Of a stretch of 10,891 nt of DNA, positions 1 through 7,520 are shown in pieces. Positions within the stretch are counted from its first letter, which is position 1; each line of letters begins with the position of its first letter. Under the pieces are notes generated by a model. The model ran no database searches, was not told the origin of the DNA, and saw only the letters and a list, made by a program, of their open reading frames with translations. The DNA comes from Bacteroidales bacterium (GTDB lineage: Bacteria > Bacteroidota > Bacteroidia > Bacteroidales > Muribaculaceae). Made by a program: the position numbers and the translations under genes. The DNA is taken from contig SFJG01000068.1 of the NCBI GenBank assembly GCA_004555955.1, positions 1 through 10,891 of the forward strand. Direction: 5' to 3'.

Positions 1-58
1 CCAATTTCTCGTAGGTCTGAATGCCTACAGGCAATCGCTTAAGTTCCATAGCTTCCAT
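1..58 (-). CDS. Start of AAA-ATPase-like / PD-(D/E)XK nuclease family protein (partial)
   Basis: Only the first 19 codons lie in the window; the gene runs off the left edge. They read MEAMELKRLPVGIQTYEKL. The stretch LPxGIQxxEKL is the usual opening of the Bacteroidales proteins with an N-terminal AAA-ATPase-like domain (PF09820) and a C-terminal PD-(D/E)XK nuclease-like domain, a large and often multicopy family of uncertain role. The start could be the ATG at 58 or the in-frame ATG at 49, the latter giving MELKRLP as in many relatives. A promoter candidate lies 20 bases upstream, so the gene is probably transcribed separately from the six-gene operon before it. The assignment rests on this short N-terminus alone. 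Confidence 0.6.
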   Translation of the reverse strand, partial: MEAMELKRLPVGIQTYEKL

Positions 59-77
59 CGTTAAGGTTTTACGTTTA

Positions 78-108
78 CAAATATACGCAAGTTCTTTGAA
101 TTATAAAA
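78..108 (-). promoter_or_regulatory. Bacteroidota-type promoter for the left-edge gene
   Basis: On the minus strand TATATTTG (85 to 78) fits the -7 box TAnnTTTG exactly. A weak -33 box TTTT (108 to 105) stands 19 bases upstream. The box ends 20 bases before the ATG at 58, leaving a leader of about a dozen bases. It lies just past the terminator of the preceding operon, where a new promoter is expected. Confidence 0.5.
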
Positions 109-114
109 GAGAAA

Positions 115-165
115 CCAAAAAATCGACAAACCCCACACTCTGCGTCGGAGAAGCTTAGCGTGGGG
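115..165 (-). terminator. Intrinsic terminator of the six-gene operon
   Basis: Read on the minus strand, CCCCACGCT (165 to 157) pairs with AGTGTGGGG (139 to 131) in a 9-base stem with one G.U pair, followed by a T-rich run TTTGTCGATTTTTT (130 to 117). On the plus strand the same site has an A.C mismatch, so the fold favours minus-strand RNA. It begins 54 bases past the stop of the last operon gene. The CCCCAC/GTGGGG arms resemble two hairpins in the distant repeat region (8831-8860 and 9244-9273), and the loop contains the word TCGGAGA found repeatedly there. Confidence 0.7.
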
Positions 166-218
166 CGTATCTGGTAATTATCGCATTTGTAGGGTCGAAC
201 CGGGCGCAAACTTTTGCT

Positions 219-1190
219 CTACATTGTGCGGGCAAATTGCTCGATGCTGAACGTGCCGTCGAGGTCTTGTATCTCGACTTTGCCTGCCAGGATGTCGAAG
301 AAAAACGCGCGGATGCGCTCGGTCGACAGCACTGCCGGACTGCCGTCGGCATCGGTGCCGAGGTCGTAGGTCTTGAGCAACTGCGGTCCGAGGGCTGCGG
401 CTGTCAACAGGAAGTGGTTCTGGAATTTGTCGGTGTCGATTAGGTCGGCGGCAAGCACTTTTCCAACCACGCTGTAGCTGTGCAGTGTGCGCTGCTGTCC
501 GCCGTCGGTGAGCGTGGTGCGAAGGTCGTCGCTCTCGAGGTTTATCTCGATTTTTCCGCTCTCGGCAGCTTGTGGCAGATGGCGATAGAGCGACCCCAGG
601 TCGGCAAGCGCTAGCGAGTAGAGGTGCGTGCCGGCGGCATAGTTGACGCTCTCGACGCTGAACACCGAGGGCAAGAGCAGGTGAATGTTGCCGGCGATTT
701 CGACAAAGGGTGAGATAAATGTGCCGACGACGCAATTGCGGATGGTCAACGACTGCGTTGCGAACACGCCGCCGACAACCACGCAGTTTTCGAGCACAAC
801 TTCGTCGCCGTAGATGCTACCGGCTACGAAGGCGTTATTGAGGTCGATGCTCTTGGAGTTGACATCGGAGCAGAAGGTTGTTTGGCAGCCTGCTGCGCGC
901 GACACTATCGACGTTGCCGACCCGACGGCCTTACGGAACGTTACGTTGCCTACGACGTTGGAATTGACGTAGAGTTCTTGCTGCGCGAACACTGCGCCGG
1001 TCACTTCCAGCGGTGCCGCTTCGATGCTTAGGCGCGCCGCATAGAGCGGACCCTCGACGATGGTTTCGCCGGCTACGGTCACGGTGCGCGTCAGCTCGCT
1101 TATCTTGTTGGGCAAGATGCCACCTTTTACGATATTGTTTTCCAACCGAAGATTGCTATCGGTGATATGTACTTCTTTGAGTTTGCTCAT
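219..1190 (-). CDS. Beta-helix-like (bactofilin-like) protein, last gene of the operon
   Basis: 323 residues, no signal peptide and no membrane segment. Residues about 34-180 alternate short hydrophobic strands with Gly, Asn and Ser turns, for example NVVGNVTF, NNAFVAGSIYGDEVVLENC and VVGGVFATQSLTIRNCVV, at a spacing of roughly 15-20 residues. This is the pattern of right-handed beta-helices such as bactofilins (polymer-forming cytoskeletal proteins). The C-terminal 140 residues (from about 181) are mixed helix and strand and look like a separate domain, making the protein longer than typical bactofilins. Residues 98-137 hold several Cys (101, 107, 136). The start follows the upstream stop by 13 bases with no Shine-Dalgarno, as elsewhere in the operon. 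The fold is inferred from pattern only. If right, it could polymerise under a membrane site defined by the SPFH protein. Confidence 0.5.
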   Translation of the reverse strand: MSKLKEVHITDSNLRLENNIVKGGILPNKISELTRTVTVAGETIVEGPLYAARLSIEAAPLEVTGAVFAQQELYVNSNVVGNVTFRKAVGSATSIVSRAAGCQTTFCSDVNSKSIDLNNAFVAGSIYGDEVVLENCVVVGGVFATQSLTIRNCVVGTFISPFVEIAGNIHLLLPSVFSVESVNYAAGTHLYSLALADLGSLYRHLPQAAESGKIEINLESDDLRTTLTDGGQQRTLHSYSVVGKVLAADLIDTDKFQNHFLLTAAALGPQLLKTYDLGTDADGSPAVLSTERIRAFFFDILAGKVEIQDLDGTFSIEQFARTM

Positions 1191-1203
1191 AGTTGGTTGA
1201 ATG

Positions 1204-2214
1204 TTAGTAGTTTAACAATTTGTTAATCATTTGGCGAACGCGTTCCGAGTGCGAGTCGCTGTTGGTGATATTTTCGGAGATTTCGCTCTGCACATACGAG
1301 CGCAACTGGCGGTCTTCATCGGCGGTCGGTCGCGGAAAGTTTTCGCCGGCAAGGCGGTCGCCGAGGCGTTGTGCGAGCGAGCCGTCGCTGTCGTAACTGC
1401 CGGGAAGGTGGCATGTGCGGTTGCGAACATTGCCTTCCGACTCGGTCTCGAAGATGCACACGGGCAGCAGATAGGCATCCTTCCCACTGCCTTCGGTGAC
1501 TGCTTTTTGCATGGTCAGTTCGGTGCGTGCCTTTGCCATGAGGAAGTCAGTGGCGCGGCTCATGGCTTGCAGTGCGTGATTCTTCACCGCTGCCGCGGCT
1601 ATCTGCGACTGCAGCGTGGCGCTTTCGGCGTTGGCTGTCACTGCTGTCTGCACCATGTCGGTATGCAACATTCTGTCCGACTGGCAGTCGATTGAGCCCG
1701 CCACGCGAAACACCGGTTGGTCGAGCTGCTTAATACGTGTTGCCAGTTCGTTATTGAGGTCTTCGAAAATCTTTTGGTAGCGCGCCGACGTGCGTGCATA
1801 GTTTTCTTGCATTACGCGTTGTTTTTCGCGAAGGGTGTCGGCTTGCTGACGCAGAAGAAGCAACTTTGCGTTGATGGTCTGCTCGAGCATGGCTTTTTGG
1901 GTCGACAAATCAGTGCGAACCGATTGGAAGAAGCCGTTGATTATCGTATCGGAGATGCGGTTTGCGTTTTGCGCAATGTTGGCACATTGTGCGGCGTTCA
2001 TTGCGCCGACGCTCGCCGTCAGCCCGTTGATTTGGCGATTGCATTGCGCCACGGATGCATCGAATGGGTCGGTGTCGACGCGCACTTCGACGTTAACGGT
2101 TTCGTAGGCGGTTCCGCTGTAGCTCACCGAGCCGCCGTGCTCCGATGCCGGATAGCTCACCGAGCCGCTATAGTGGACGGCGATGGTCGTTGAATAGTTC
2201 CTTGAATAACTCAT
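1204..2214 (-). CDS. Coiled-coil protein with RIxQLDQPVF motif (paralogue B)
   Basis: 336 residues; no family recognised. The N-terminus (about 8-50) is Tyr/Ser/Gly/Val-rich and has an internal repeat, GSVSY at 17-21 and again at 28-32, suggesting beta-strands. Residues about 100-165 are strongly helical (coiled coil), ending in RYQKIFEDLNNELATRIKQL and then DQPVF (165-169). The upstream neighbour has the same block (RYLRIFTSINKELEQRIRQL then DQPVF), a similar later TDFL segment and a similar C-terminal end (VRQMINKLLNY versus VKEMIRKLY), so the two are diverged tandem duplicates. No signal peptide, membrane segment or catalytic motif is visible. Gaps to neighbours are 12 and 13 bases, so co-expression is very likely. 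A structural or partner-binding role is inferred. Confidence 0.75.
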   Translation of the reverse strand: MSYSRNYSTTIAVHYSGSVSYPASEHGGSVSYSGTAYETVNVEVRVDTDPFDASVAQCNRQINGLTASVGAMNAAQCANIAQNANRISDTIINGFFQSVRTDLSTQKAMLEQTINAKLLLLRQQADTLREKQRVMQENYARTSARYQKIFEDLNNELATRIKQLDQPVFRVAGSIDCQSDRMLHTDMVQTAVTANAESATLQSQIAAAAVKNHALQAMSRATDFLMAKARTELTMQKAVTEGSGKDAYLLPVCIFETESEGNVRNRTCHLPGSYDSDGSLAQRLGDRLAGENFPRPTADEDRQLRSYVQSEISENITNSDSHSERVRQMINKLLNY

Positions 2215-2226
2215 AATCGTGCTGTT

Positions 2227-3135
2227 TTAGATTGAGTTATAGTCGGTTTCAGCATAGAGCTTGCGAATCATCTCTTTTACGCGGTCGGAGGCTGTCGACG
2301 TGTCGACGAGTCGGTTGAATTCGCCCGACACATTGGCGTCTTTCGGTCGTTCTTGCCAGCCGAGGTCGGCTACGGCGCGCACGCTGTTGACAATGCTGTC
2401 GGCGCAGACTTGCGGCATCTCGCCGGCAGTGCGTATCTCCGTTCGCGTCAGCAGACTTGAGTCGGTTACGCTCTCGCTGATGATGACGGGCACGTAGCAG
2501 CCGCGGTCGTCGTTGCCTTCGGCGTTGGAGATGAGGATATGATTGGCGAGCACGCGCTGGTGCCCGATTTGCGACAAGAAGTCGGTCGATCGTTCGAGTG
2601 CCTCTTGAGCGTTATGCTTCATGTTCGACATCAAGATTTGCTGACTGAGTGCAACGTCTTCGGTCTGCGACGTGGTCATCCACGACGACAAGGCATGCAT
2701 ACGGTTGGTCGACGTTGCCATATGTCGGTTGACGAGCGTAAACACGGGTTGGTCGAGTTGGCGGATGCGTTGCTCAAGTTCCTTGTTGATACTGGTAAAG
2801 ATGCGCAGATAGCGTGCGGCGATGCGACCGTATTCGCGCTCCATATTGTTTTTGATACCGAATAGCATTCGTTTTTGCTGACCGAGTTTGATGAGCAGGG
2901 CTTCGACGCGCGCTTGCTTTGACGCTATCTTTTGCGAAATCTGCGAACGCATCATCGTCAGAAAGCCGCGGTTGACGTTGGCGCAAACCTTGTTGGCGCC
3001 GGCATTCTCGGCGGCGATGACTGCCGACTGCATCGTCACTACCGCTGCCGTCGTCCCACTGACGTGACGCGAAACGCTCGACAATTCGTTCGCCATCGGA
3101 TGGGTATCGACCGGACATGTTATATGTGTTGACAT
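2227..3135 (-). CDS. Coiled-coil protein with RIxQLDQPVF motif (paralogue A)
   Basis: 302 residues; no family recognised. After a Ser/Thr/Ala-rich N-terminus (1-50), residues about 60-128 are a long amphipathic helix with the block RYLRIFTSINKELEQRIRQL, followed by DQPVF (128-132), shared with the next gene. A second helical part (about 158-200) contains STDFLSQIG, matching ATDFLMAKA of the paralogue. The C-terminus VKEMIRKLY is shared too. It lacks the GSVSY-repeat N-terminus of paralogue B, so the copies have split mainly at that end. The ATG lies 28 bases after the stop of the 697-residue gene with no Shine-Dalgarno; an A-rich stretch precedes it. Probably cytoplasmic. Two unequal paralogues side by side suggest a hetero-oligomer, which is inference. 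Confidence 0.75.
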   Translation of the reverse strand: MSTHITCPVDTHPMANELSSVSRHVSGTTAAVVTMQSAVIAAENAGANKVCANVNRGFLTMMRSQISQKIASKQARVEALLIKLGQQKRMLFGIKNNMEREYGRIAARYLRIFTSINKELEQRIRQLDQPVFTLVNRHMATSTNRMHALSSWMTTSQTEDVALSQQILMSNMKHNAQEALERSTDFLSQIGHQRVLANHILISNAEGNDDRGCYVPVIISESVTDSSLLTRTEIRTAGEMPQVCADSIVNSVRAVADLGWQERPKDANVSGEFNRLVDTSTASDRVKEMIRKLYAETDYNSI

Positions 3136-3163
3136 TGTCTGTAATCGTTTTGGTTAGCAAATG

Positions 3164-5257
3164 TTACTTCAATTTTTCTCCACATTCTTCGCAGAAGTTT
3201 GAATCTGCCGACACGGGAGCGCCGCACGACGGACAGTATGCCTCGTCGTCTTCCTCGTCTTCGAATTCTTCGTCTTCCTCGTCTTCAAATTCTTCGTCTT
3301 CGAATTCTTCATCTTCGAATTCTTCGTCGACTTCTTCTTCCGCTTCGTCGGCGGGCGCTTCTTCGTCAGGGATTTCTTCTTCGAGCTCCTCATCTTCTTC
3401 GGGAGCTGTTGCCTCGAGGGCGATGCGGCTCACTTCGTCGAGCGAATTAACGGCTATCGACGGCAGGTTGAGCGACAGATGCTCGAAGGTTACGCCTTCT
3501 ACACTCGGCTCGGGAAGTAATACCGACTCCTTGGCGAGCAACGGGTTGGTTGTTGCCAACGGTCGGCGACGCTCGTCGAGGTCTTGCACTTCGTTGGCGG
3601 CAACTGCCATAGAGTTGGAGTAGCCGTCTTGCAGACGTGCGTCGAAAAACTCGACGTGACCGAACTTCTCCGCCTTGAGGGCAATGTCTTCTTGAAGGCG
3701 GTCCATATAGTCGGAAAAATCTTCTTGCGCCTTGCGATATTCCTGCGCCTGGAGTTCGAAAGCGGCAATCGTTTCGACTGAGTTGTCGCCTTTTTCAACG
3801 ACGGTAGAGTCGAGCGTTGCGTCGGCTTGGCCCATGCTTTCGAGGGTCTTTTCGAGTTGTACGAGGGTGTTATAGGCTTCGACGTATTCGCTGAGCGTCT
3901 GCTGCATGTTGTTGATAATGTCGGCACTTTCGGCGTGGTTTGAGCGATAGAACGCATCGACGTCTTGATGCCACTTGTTGAGATAGCTCAACTTTTGGTC
4001 GTGGATTTGTCCGTAGACCTTTATACGCTCCACGCGGTTTTCTTGCATTAAGCGTTCTACCATCGGCGCCACGATTTCTTCGTAGATTTGATGTACGCCG
4101 AACGGCACGGGCGCATGGCTGTTGTCTTCGGCTGTCCATTCGTCGGCGAACAGGTTGTAGCGAACGCGCGAACTTTCGCGAAGGCGGAACGGCTCGTAGC
4201 CTTGTATCGAGTCTTCGTAGTTGAATCGTTCGTTGCGGATGCGGCGTATTTCGTCTGCCTCGAGCAGCGGCGAATAGTGATTGTACGGCGCTTTGAGTAT
4301 CTTGTAGAGTACCTCGTTCGAGCTGCATACTACCTTATTGGTCGACGCCAGTTTCATTGCCGAGATGGTCTGTACGCTCATCGCCATCGTGTGCATCAGG
4401 TGCTTGAGCACGTCTTCAAACTGCTCGGTGTCGCTCGACAGCGAATCTTTCAGCTTGTTGATTTGGCAGAAGTCGTTGACGGCGCCGTCGTAGCGATGTC
4501 CGTCGAACACGTTTATGATTGGATGACCGCCGGCATCCGAGGTCGTAAATTCTTTCAAGAAGCGCAGATAGTCGGAGCTGTCGGTAACGAGCGGAAGGTC
4601 GACCGACTTCACCTCGGTGTCGTTCATACAGTACGAGATGGTGCGGATGGCACGGTCGAGCTGCCCGACGTAGTCGCTCTGCGTGATTTCCTGTATTGAG
4701 AGCGAATAGTCGTTGGTGTCGATGGGCTCGGCTTCTTCCGAAGTCTCGACGATAGGCGCATCCTTGGTGAGTTGCTCCATATTGCTCATCGTGCGCACGA
4801 GCAAGTCGTTCTGACGCGACATCTGAACGCTTACCCGCGAATAGGGAACGCTGTCGGTATAGTCGACCACGAAGCACTTGTCTTCGTACGCCATCTGTTG
4901 CGCTACGGGGACATACGCTACGCCCATTTTAGTCACCTTATAGTCGCGGAAGATGTTGTCGAACGATTCACGCTGACGCGCTATTTCTTCGTCGATGGCT
5001 TCTATTTGTCGTGTATACTCTTTCTTGCGCACAAAATACATGAAAAACAAGATAACAGTAAGAAACCACTTCCAAATGTCGCTCATCTTCAGTTCGACGG
5101 CATCGCGGTCTTCCTCGAGTTGTCGGATGCGTTCTTCTATAGCCTCTTCTTGCCTCACTATCCGCTCGGCTGCCTGCTCGTAGTAGTTAAACAGCAATCG
5201 AGCCTGGTCTTGATAGATGTTGCTGGATTCTTTAAAAATCTTTCCGGTTTTAGACAT
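3164..5257 (-). CDS. Large coiled-coil protein with membrane segment, acidic linker and C-terminal zinc ribbon
   Basis: 697 residues; no named family recognised. Order of parts: coiled coil (about 25-58); one hydrophobic segment IWKWFLTVILFFMYFV (61-76); a second coiled coil (about 78-105), so the segment may be a membrane anchor inside a helical hairpin; a mixed middle region (110-390); more coiled coil (about 392-545); then a stretch of 54 residues (619-672) that is almost all Glu/Asp with EFEDEE repeats; and finally a zinc ribbon with CPSC (675-678) and CEEC (689-692). The SPFH protein of the operon also ends in such ribbons, so both may meet a common partner. The gene starts 36 bases after the membrane protein stop. 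The zinc ribbon and helices are seen directly; any function is unknown, and scaffold or bridging is inference. Confidence 0.8.
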   Translation of the reverse strand: MSKTGKIFKESSNIYQDQARLLFNYYEQAAERIVRQEEAIEERIRQLEEDRDAVELKMSDIWKWFLTVILFFMYFVRKKEYTRQIEAIDEEIARQRESFDNIFRDYKVTKMGVAYVPVAQQMAYEDKCFVVDYTDSVPYSRVSVQMSRQNDLLVRTMSNMEQLTKDAPIVETSEEAEPIDTNDYSLSIQEITQSDYVGQLDRAIRTISYCMNDTEVKSVDLPLVTDSSDYLRFLKEFTTSDAGGHPIINVFDGHRYDGAVNDFCQINKLKDSLSSDTEQFEDVLKHLMHTMAMSVQTISAMKLASTNKVVCSSNEVLYKILKAPYNHYSPLLEADEIRRIRNERFNYEDSIQGYEPFRLRESSRVRYNLFADEWTAEDNSHAPVPFGVHQIYEEIVAPMVERLMQENRVERIKVYGQIHDQKLSYLNKWHQDVDAFYRSNHAESADIINNMQQTLSEYVEAYNTLVQLEKTLESMGQADATLDSTVVEKGDNSVETIAAFELQAQEYRKAQEDFSDYMDRLQEDIALKAEKFGHVEFFDARLQDGYSNSMAVAANEVQDLDERRRPLATTNPLLAKESVLLPEPSVEGVTFEHLSLNLPSIAVNSLDEVSRIALEATAPEEDEELEEEIPDEEAPADEAEEEVDEEFEDEEFEDEEFEDEEDEEFEDEEDDEAYCPSCGAPVSADSNFCEECGEKLK
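3285..3329 (-). repeat. Three tandem 15-base repeats coding the acidic linker
   Basis: On the plus strand the units are TCAAATTCTTCGTCT, TCGAATTCTTCATCT and TCGAATTCTTCGTCG, each coding five residues of the EFEDE pattern. A related unit begins at 3261, interrupted by 9 bases. The units differ at wobble positions but keep frame. Gain or loss of units by slippage would change linker length without breaking the zinc ribbon downstream. Confidence 0.8.
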
Positions 5258-5293
5258 AATTACATAGAGTTATGGAGGTTTGTAAACAATTCT

Positions 5294-5989
5294 TTAGTAC
5301 TGTTTGCGACGGTTGAGCGTACGAACGATGTTGTCGATTTCGCGTGTAATGGCGTCGGCATTCGCCCGTGTGTCGCGCAGAAGCGACGCTATGTCGTCGA
5401 GCGAATCGTGCAGCCGCGCGTCGAGCGCTCTCGCCTCGGCATCGTCCGACGGCGTAACGTAGCGCATCTCCTCGACCAAGTCGCTCAGTCGCTGCATCGT
5501 GGCAGCGTCGAGGTCGGTCGTCGCTGCCATGTTGTCGATTTGCTCAAAATGGCGGCGAAGCGCAACTTTTGCCTCGGTTTTGGCTGTCTCACTGTCGTAG
5601 ACTGCCTCCACGTGCTCACCCGACAACAACGTAGCAAAGCGCCCGACCAGAAGCAACATAAAGGCAAACAATTGCCCGAATAGTTGTATCTTGAAACTCA
5701 AGTCGGCTGCGATGCCCGCAATGAGAACTATCAATGCCAACACGGTATAAATCTTGATTACCGTGTAGTGTATGCCCATCATGCCGACTTCTTTCTTCGC
5801 CCCGCTGCGCATATTGACCATCGGGAAGAAGAAAAGTTCGCAAACTTGGAAAAACACCATACACGACACTATGATGTCGAGCACGCGAATGTTGGTCGGC
5901 AGCGCACCGCCAAACACGATGAAGCCGCCGATTATCATGCCGAAGCCGATAAGCACGGCAAGGGTTATGTATACGTTTTTTGCGTTCAT
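5294..5989 (-). CDS. Four-helix membrane protein with helical cytoplasmic tail
   Basis: 231 residues from the ATG at 5989. Four hydrophobic segments lie at about 6-28, 37-57, 77-97 and 101-121; the short loop between the second and third (about 60-76) has Arg and Lys and is probably cytoplasmic. Residues 130-231 are charged and helical, probably coiled coil, and cytoplasmic. I prefer the ATG at 5989, four bases after the TGA of the SPFH gene, because this allows translational coupling and the protein starts directly with a membrane helix. An in-frame GTG at 6010 would add seven residues (MVKKCDN) and overlap the SPFH gene by 17 bases. No family is recognised. Tight coupling to the SPFH gene suggests it is the membrane partner of that protein, as SPFH proteins often work with a dedicated membrane partner; this is inference. 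Confidence 0.8.
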   Translation of the reverse strand: MNAKNVYITLAVLIGFGMIIGGFIVFGGALPTNIRVLDIIVSCMVFFQVCELFFFPMVNMRSGAKKEVGMMGIHYTVIKIYTVLALIVLIAGIAADLSFKIQLFGQLFAFMLLLVGRFATLLSGEHVEAVYDSETAKTEAKVALRRHFEQIDNMAATTDLDAATMQRLSDLVEEMRYVTPSDDAEARALDARLHDSLDDIASLLRDTRANADAITREIDNIVRTLNRRKQY

Positions 5990-5993
5990 ATTA

Positions 5994-7289
5994 TCACATT
6001 TTTTGACCACATTTAGGACAGAATCTCGACGTCACGGGCACGTCGGAACCACAACGAGGACACGAGTTGCCGGAGCCGCCCGTGGTTACCCGCGACCCAC
6101 ACTGTGGGCAGAATTGTGTGCCCGGCGCTATTGCCGTGCCACACTGCGGGCATTGCACACCCGATGCCGACTGTAGCGGCGTGCCGCACGACACACAGCG
6201 GCGTGCCGTCGGAGGATTGTCGCTGCCACAGCGAGGACACGGATGATATTCGCTGCCGCAATGCGGGCAGAATCGCTCGGTCGACAGATGTTTCTTCGAG
6301 CAGTTGGCACAATACACTTCCTTGACTTGCTGCGGCTGTTGTACGCCGCCCTGCATGCCTTGCATACCCTGCATTCCGCCTTGGTTGCCGCCGAACGTCG
6401 GCTGATTATTGTGCGTCTGCATCATCCCTGCGCCTACGCCGCCACCCATCGTGCCGCCCATCATGTTCATCGCCATAATCCCGGCAAGAAGCCCGTTGCC
6501 GCCTTGCCCGTTTCCCATTTGGTCGACTGCGTTGTTCATCGTGCCGAACATCTGCTCCTGTTGCCACGAGTGTCCCGTGATGCTCATCGACGCTTGCGAC
6601 GCCAATGCCTCCGAAATCTTGCGCCCTTCAGCCGTCGACGTGTCGATAGCTATGTTGTTGACATAAAATTTCGTTAGCGTAAGCCCGTATTCCTGCCAGA
6701 ACGACGTGATGTTTGCCTTGATATAGTCCGACAAGTTCGACAGATGGCCCGACACAAGTTTATAGCCGATGCGCTGTTGCGTCATAAACTGTATGATAGC
6801 CGACTTTGTCTTCGAGCTGAACTCCCCGTAAGCCTGCGACAGCATATCGCGCTCGGTAAACACGTCTTTCGTGCCTACCATCTTGATGAGAAACTTCTCC
6901 GAATCGCTAACCTGCAAGCCGTACTGGCCGTTGGCGCTGAGCGGCAACAACGTCTGATAGTCGGGGTCGTGCACCGGTATGTTGTCTATCACCCATCCAA
7001 GATTGGCGGGATACAACTTGTTGATAATCCACACCTCGGCTGTAAACGGATTCTTGCCGCCAAACGGTATGCCGAACAGCTCGCGAAGCAACGGTATGTT
7101 CTCGGTGTTGAGCGTATGCTTGCCCGCCCCGAATTTCGCCATCAAACGGCCCTTGCTCACCAGCAAGGCTTCTTGCGACTCGTAGACTATCAGTTGGGTG
7201 TACGTACTGAGATTGGTTTCCGGATATCGGTATGCAAACACGAAACTATCGCTCTTTGGTTTCCAACTCGCGCAGTCAATTAATGCCAT
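5994..7289 (-). CDS. SPFH-domain protein with four C-terminal zinc ribbons (COG4260/YdjI type), first gene of the operon
   Basis: 431 residues. The N-terminal half (about 15-240) matches the COG4260 branch of the stomatin/prohibitin/flotillin/HflK-C family: ETNLSTYTQLIVYESQEALL (24-43), GAGKHTLNTENIPLLRELFG (54-73), PFGGKNPFTAEVWIINK (75-91), and the end of the domain with FYVNNIAID. A Gly/Met/Gln-rich flexible linker (about 255-320) follows. Four zinc ribbons come last, with Cys pairs 327/330 and 341/344, 351/354 and 365/368, 380/383 and 394/397, 410/413 and 424/427. There is no membrane helix; these proteins usually bind membranes peripherally and oligomerise. The B. subtilis relative YdjI links a phage-shock complex to membrane. 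Some databases label this family 'virion core protein', which is misleading. The ATG at 7289 gives a complete domain. As first gene, it probably sets where the rest of the system assembles. Confidence 0.9.
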   Translation of the reverse strand: MALIDCASWKPKSDSFVFAYRYPETNLSTYTQLIVYESQEALLVSKGRLMAKFGAGKHTLNTENIPLLRELFGIPFGGKNPFTAEVWIINKLYPANLGWVIDNIPVHDPDYQTLLPLSANGQYGLQVSDSEKFLIKMVGTKDVFTERDMLSQAYGEFSSKTKSAIIQFMTQQRIGYKLVSGHLSNLSDYIKANITSFWQEYGLTLTKFYVNNIAIDTSTAEGRKISEALASQASMSITGHSWQQEQMFGTMNNAVDQMGNGQGGNGLLAGIMAMNMMGGTMGGGVGAGMMQTHNNQPTFGGNQGGMQGMQGMQGGVQQPQQVKEVYCANCSKKHLSTERFCPHCGSEYHPCPRCGSDNPPTARRCVSCGTPLQSASGVQCPQCGTAIAPGTQFCPQCGSRVTTGGSGNSCPRCGSDVPVTSRFCPKCGQKM

Positions 7290-7475
7290 AATCTGTAAAT
7301 ATGCCCACGAAGCCCGCGTGGGTTATTGTGTTAATAATCTATGGTTTAGCTCCCGCAAGCGCGACAGCGGGCTTCTTTCGGTTTACTGCGGCTTGCCCGC
7401 CGACATCCGACTGCCGTCCGACTCTTGGGCGTGGTGTCAACACTTCACCTCTCTATGTGGATACTATGCGACGTG
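7290..7475 (-). promoter_or_regulatory. Structured leader upstream of the operon
   Basis: About 185 bases with no gene I can support. Two hairpins lie in the transcribed direction: CCCACG (7304-7309) with CGTGGG (7317-7322), only 15 bases before the ATG, and CCCGC (7352-7356) with GCGGG (7367-7371). The first could limit ribosome access. Neither is followed by a long T run, so a simple terminator is unlikely. No known riboswitch class is recognised. Confidence 0.35.
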
Positions 7476-7507
7476 TAAATATATGAACTTTATACAAAGT
7501 CCGCAAT
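7476..7507 (-). promoter_or_regulatory. Weak promoter candidate for the six-gene operon
   Basis: On the minus strand TATATTTA (7483 to 7476) differs by one base from the TAnnTTTG box, and ATTG (7507 to 7504) stands 20 bases upstream as an imperfect -33 box. It lies between the fabD terminator and the SPFH start, so it is placed correctly, but two consensus bases are missed and the leader would be about 180 bases. Confidence 0.35.
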
Positions 7508-7520
7508 ATTATTGAGTTAA

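Noticed and set aside
3117..3623. Ser-rich 168-codon plus-strand frame
   Set aside because: It is the antisense of the Glu/Asp linker; the minus-strand gene has zinc ribbon and coiled coil and fits the operon.
4772..5683. 303-codon plus-strand frame
   Set aside because: It is antisense to the ends of two well-supported operon genes and shows no domain.
5990..6010. GTG start at 6010 for the membrane protein
   Set aside because: The ATG at 5989 sits four bases after the upstream stop and starts directly at the first membrane helix; the GTG is possible but less likely.
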